From assembly GCF_003268275.1 (NCBI RefSeq), contig NZ_QLYR01000001.1, positions 124,001 to 188,000 on the forward strand: a DNA stretch of 64,000 bases, in the 5' to 3' direction. Shown piece by piece: positions 60,836-64,000 of the stretch (positions are counted from its first letter, which is position 1; each line of letters begins with the position of its first letter). The stretch comes from Hydrogeniiclostridium mannosilyticum. Lineage in GTDB: Bacteria; Bacillota; Clostridia; Oscillospirales; Acutalibacteraceae. The notes under the pieces were generated by a model. That model was not told the origin of the DNA and searched no databases. It was given only the letters and a program-made list of their open reading frames with translations. The translations under genes and the position numbers were made by a program.

Positions 60836-61654
60836 TTATCCGCTCTTTTTACAGCCGACTGTGATCATAGTAATATAATCGTCACGGCTTTGCAGGGACA
60901 TTTCGTTTAGGCCCTCCTCATAGGAATATCCGACCAACTCCATTTGGTTTTCCTCTGCAAAAGTGCAGATGTTCTGGTAAACATTCTCCAGATTTTTCCA
61001 TCCCCCCAGACAAAAGACCCGCAGATAGGTACCTTCTGGGCGTACGGCGTCATAGATTTTGATATCCTCTCTGCCGTAAGCAAAAAAGCAATCGTAATCA
61101 TGATAGTTTCCGGTTACGATTTTCTCTGCTAGAATCCGGCTCCCGAAATTATCATAAAGACCATATATGGATTTCAGCCGCAAAGAAAACTCTCCCGCAA
61201 CCGCAAAGTCATCGTCGTCATAAGCGCCTGTAATTGGGTCGCTGAGCAAAATACGCTGTTCGGGAAGTGTAAGCAGTTCTATCTCCCCCTCCTTGGCTGT
61301 AAGACTCAGGGAAAGCTTTTGGGATTTTTGTTCTAAGAAGCTTTTAGCATTTAAAAGCTCTTGAATGGATTTGTCAATTAGTTTCTTCTTCTCTGTGATC
61401 AACTCCGAAAAGGAAGTTCCCGAGGGGCTTTGCTGATAACGAATGATTTCTTCGATTGATAAATCGACTTTTCTCAACATTAGAATCAGCTCCAGCTGCA
61501 CCGTCTGAAAACAGGTGTAGTAGCGGTAACCGTTTTCCCCTTTAAATTCGGGGGAAAACAGCCCGATCTCATCGTAATAATGCAGCGTGCGCTTGTTAAT
61601 GCCGTTGAGCCTGGCAAATTGCCCTGTGGTATATAAATATTTTTTCTTTGTCAT
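60836..61654 (-). CDS. MerR-family transcriptional regulator
   Basis: A 272-residue regulator. MerR winged helix at 5-75 (YTTGQFARLNGINKRTLHYY, DEIGLFSPEF...GYRYY), a coiled-coil dimer helix (80-125), and a C-terminal GyrI-like effector-binding domain (about 130-270). Such BmrR/TipA-like proteins respond to drugs or other small molecules. The ATG at 61654 follows AAGGGG. It is divergent from the acetyltransferase and ABC exporter genes and shares their promoter region. Confidence 0.9.
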   Translation of the reverse strand: MTKKKYLYTTGQFARLNGINKRTLHYYDEIGLFSPEFKGENGYRYYTCFQTVQLELILMLRKVDLSIEEIIRYQQSPSGTSFSELITEKKKLIDKSIQELLNAKSFLEQKSQKLSLSLTAKEGEIELLTLPEQRILLSDPITGAYDDDDFAVAGEFSLRLKSIYGLYDNFGSRILAEKIVTGNYHDYDCFFAYGREDIKIYDAVRPEGTYLRVFCLGGWKNLENVYQNICTFAEENQMELVGYSYEEGLNEMSLQSRDDYITMITVGCKKSG

Positions 61655-61665
61655 CGTAAAACCCC

Positions 61666-61696
61666 TTGACATTACAGTTACTGTATAGATTATCAT
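61666..61696 (+). promoter_or_regulatory. MerR-type promoter with 19-base spacer
   Basis: TTGACA (61666-61671) and TATCAT (61691-61696) are 19 bases apart, and the spacer contains the dyad TACAGTTACTGTA. The over-long spacer with an internal dyad is the signature of promoters that MerR proteins activate by untwisting DNA. Confidence 0.8.
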
Positions 61697-61729
61697 ACTG
61701 TATAGTGGAGAAAATTGCAAGGGCGGCGT

Positions 61730-62272
61730 ATGAAGATGGATGTTTTAAATGCGAATCAAAAACCGTGGAAAGAAATCAAGGAGATTTACATGGAGGCTTT
61801 TCCCAAAGCGGAACGAAAACCCTTTTCTGCGGTTCGACATTCTGTAAATAAAGGAAAGGCACAGATACTGACAGCGATGGAAAACGGGAGGGTACTGGGG
61901 TTTGTGGTGGTGATTCCCTACAAAAATATGGTAATGGTGGATTACCTGGCCGTTTCCTCAAAAATCCGTAGCCGGGGTACCGGAAGCAAGATCCTACAGG
62001 AGATATGCAGGCGTTTTCCCGATCAAAAAATTGTTTTGCTGATTGAGCGGCTGGATGATACCGCCGAAAACAAAGAACAGCGGATTGCCCGCAAAAAATT
62101 TTATTTCAAAAACGGTTTTACCTCATCCGGTATTTATATCACCGGGCGCAGCGGAAATATGGAGGTTTTAAACTTTGGCGGTACAGTGTCTGTGCAGGAA
62201 TACATGGGTTTGCAGCAGTATGCGTTGGGGAAGCTGATGTTCCGGCTGTCCGGAATCAGGCCGACACTATGA
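61730..62272 (+). CDS. GNAT-family acetyltransferase
   Basis: A 180-residue enzyme. The central part has the acetyl-CoA site: MVMVDYLAVSSKIRSRGTGS (the R-x-x-G-x-G/A turn), then ILLIERLDD-type strand and FYFKNGFTSSG. The substrate is unknown. AAGGGCGG precedes the ATG at 61730; a second ATG at 61736 could also serve. It is co-transcribed with the ABC exporter 16 bases downstream under the MerR-type promoter, suggesting a role in drug or antibiotic response. Confidence 0.8.
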   Translation: MKMDVLNANQKPWKEIKEIYMEAFPKAERKPFSAVRHSVNKGKAQILTAMENGRVLGFVVVIPYKNMVMVDYLAVSSKIRSRGTGSKILQEICRRFPDQKIVLLIERLDDTAENKEQRIARKKFYFKNGFTSSGIYITGRSGNMEVLNFGGTVSVQEYMGLQQYALGKLMFRLSGIRPTL

Positions 62273-62288
62273 GGAAGGGGTATTTTTT

Positions 62289-64000
62289 ATGAGAGCCATT
62301 TTTTCAAGAGTGAAATTAAAAGGGAAACAAATTTGGCTGCTTTCCGTACTGGTTTTGTTTGCAGCGGTTGCAGAAATGATGCTCCCCTCGCTGCTCGCCC
62401 AAATGATTAACAGCGGGGTGGCCGATTCTTCCCGCAGCACCATTTTCATCCTTGCCGCTGTCATGGCGGGGGTTACGGTGTTGGCGTGTGTTGTCAATTT
62501 TTGGTCGGTGAAAATCGCTTCCCGCATTTCCACGGACTTTTCCGCAACGCTTCGTGGACAGGTTTTTGAAAAGGTGCAGAGCTTTTCAGCTGCCGAACTG
62601 GATAAGTTTGGTACAGCTAGTCTCGTCACACGAAGCACATCGGATATTACAAATGTGCAAAACTTTCTTACCCTGCTTTTGCGGATCGGCATCCTTGCGC
62701 CGATGATGGCGGTGGCGGGCTTGATTTTCTCCGCTGCTACCGGCGGACAGGTCAGCTCTGTCCTTACGGTTGCGATTCCGGTATTATTGGTGGGGTGTGG
62801 CATTGTCATTCTGTTTGCTTCCCGCTATTCTGTAAAACTTAGAAAAAAACTGGACCGTCTCAATCAGCTGTTTCTGGAATCGCTGGAAGGGGTCCGGGTC
62901 ATCCGCGCTTTCAATAAGCAGCAGGCGGAAAGCCGCCGTTTCGGCGAGGCGAATACCGACTATGCTGCAACCGCCATGCTGTCTGGCCGAATCACCAGCC
63001 TTTTGCTGCCAGTCATCAACGTGATTTTCGGCGTGACCACGGCGGCGGTTTTGGGGCTTGGCGCCTATTATGTTGAAACAGGCGCCATGGAGGTCGGCTC
63101 TCTGGTTGCGAACAGCCAGTATATCAGCATGGTGCTGATGTCGGTGATGATGTTGGCCCTTGTCATCATGATGTTCCCCACGGCATATGCCTGTGCAGGG
63201 CGTATTGCAGAGGTGTTGGAGACAGAAACCACGATTCGGGACGGCTCGTTTTCCTTGCAGGAGCGCCCTCTCCGTTCTACGGTAGAATTTCGCCATGTGA
63301 CCTTTGCCTACCCCGGAGCGCCGGAGCCGATTTTAAAAGATATCAGCTTTGAAGCGCATCCCGGAGAAATCACCGCCATTATCGGCGGAACGGGACGGGG
63401 CAAATCCAGTATCCTGAAACTGATCCCGCGCCTGTACGATCCTCTGTTCGGCGAAGTACTGATCGACGGCGTGAACGCCAAGGAATATGCTGTGGACGAC
63501 CTCCGTTCCCTGATCGGCTATGTCCCGCAAAAAAATGTTTTATTTTCCGGCGATATCGCCTCCAACCTCAATTTCGGAAAAGAGGATGGCACGCAGCAGG
63601 ACTGGCAGGCGGCGGCGAAAGTTGCGTGCGCCGAGGAATTTATCCTGAAAAAGGAAAACGGGTATCATGACCGGATCGCCCAAGGGGGGACAAACCTTTC
63701 CGGCGGGCAGCGCCAGCGGATGGCGATTGCAAGGGCGATTATGAAACAGCCCGAGATCTATGTGTTTGACGACAGCTTTTCCGCCTTGGACATGAAAACC
63801 GACCAGACGCTCCGCAAAAACCTGAAAGCGGCCATGGGAGACGCCACCATAATAATGGTGGCGCAGCGGGTCAGCACGATTTTGGACGCCGACCGCATTC
63901 TGGTTGTTGACGATGGAATGATCGTCGGCCAGGGAACACATCAGGAGCTTTTGAAAAACTGCCCGCTCTATCGTGAAATTGCGGAGATCCAGTTGGGAAA
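62289..64000 (+). CDS. ABC exporter, permease plus ATPase, cut by window end
   Basis: An open frame of 570 codons runs from the ATG at 62289 off the right edge. Six membrane helices lie in 1-310 (first one WLLSVLVLFAAVAEMMLPS), then Walker A GGTGRGKSS, signature LSGGQRQRMAIARAIM, Walker B IYVFDDSFSALD and a VAQRVST switch region with Gln in place of the usual Ser-His. Multidrug half-transporters of this kind usually pair with a second gene, expected just beyond the window. Confidence 0.9.
   Translation, partial: MRAIFSRVKLKGKQIWLLSVLVLFAAVAEMMLPSLLAQMINSGVADSSRSTIFILAAVMAGVTVLACVVNFWSVKIASRISTDFSATLRGQVFEKVQSFSAAELDKFGTASLVTRSTSDITNVQNFLTLLLRIGILAPMMAVAGLIFSAATGGQVSSVLTVAIPVLLVGCGIVILFASRYSVKLRKKLDRLNQLFLESLEGVRVIRAFNKQQAESRRFGEANTDYAATAMLSGRITSLLLPVINVIFGVTTAAVLGLGAYYVETGAMEVGSLVANSQYISMVLMSVMMLALVIMMFPTAYACAGRIAEVLETETTIRDGSFSLQERPLRSTVEFRHVTFAYPGAPEPILKDISFEAHPGEITAIIGGTGRGKSSILKLIPRLYDPLFGEVLIDGVNAKEYAVDDLRSLIGYVPQKNVLFSGDIASNLNFGKEDGTQQDWQAAAKVACAEEFILKKENGYHDRIAQGGTNLSGGQRQRMAIARAIMKQPEIYVFDDSFSALDMKTDQTLRKNLKAAMGDATIIMVAQRVSTILDADRILVVDDGMIVGQGTHQELLKNCPLYREIAEIQLG

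Overview
The window looks like a chromosomal accessory region of a low-to-mid GC Gram-positive anaerobe, probably a gut member of the Clostridia (Oscillospirales-like). This rests on AGGAGG ribosome sites, SipW-type secretion, sortase motifs of the [SP]PxTG kind, ParM-like and dynamin genes, and ABC transporters of Firmicutes type. No rRNA, tRNA, CRISPR array or intact insertion sequence was seen.

Layout. 1-6.4 kb: small accessory genes, a CAP-domain lipoprotein, a YwbE-like protein, and a minus-strand cassette holding a NADAR-like and a SpoT-like HD protein. 6.4-15.2 kb: one minus-strand operon with a C39-like protease fold carrying calcium-type DxNGDG repeats, an unknown protein, three different dynamin-like GTPases and two small proteins. 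15.3-16.2 kb: a LytTR regulator behind a promoter, an 80-base CTGT microsatellite and a terminator hairpin.

16.4-32.9 kb: a co-directional cluster for TasA/SipW-type extracellular fibres. Ten secreted or anchored proteins surround a SipW-like signal peptidase. Seven carry the same N-terminal TasA-like module joined to different beta-helix-like C-terminal regions. The cluster opens with a PPQTG-anchored protein and ends with a LysM protein. Two genes share an almost identical 270-base leader with a poly-G tract.

32.9-34.0 kb: a tyrosine recombinase next to two exact 20-base inverted sites bounding a 222-base segment that carries a strong promoter. In this sequence the promoter points away from the fibre cluster. 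This looks like an invertible ON/OFF switch, captured OFF.

34.2-51.3 kb: further surface and envelope genes. They comprise three [SP]PxTG-anchored proteins, a sigma-like gene pair, an XRE regulator, a secreted protein, TPR membrane proteins, two lipoproteins and a membrane-fused LuxR-type regulator. The first anchored gene has a CCTG microsatellite placed exactly like the CTGT one, 5 bases after the -10 box. 51.7-53.0 kb: a ParM/ParR-like pair. 53.3-54.5 kb: an AAA/DUF4143 ATPase. 54.6-64 kb: a methyltransferase, YbaN- and YgbA-like proteins, a CydDC-like ABC pair, a lipoprotein, and a MerR regulator divergent from an acetyltransferase and a truncated ABC exporter.

The common theme is variable surface display: promoter inversion, microsatellites at transcription starts, a homopolymer in a leader, and modular exchange among fibre subunits.
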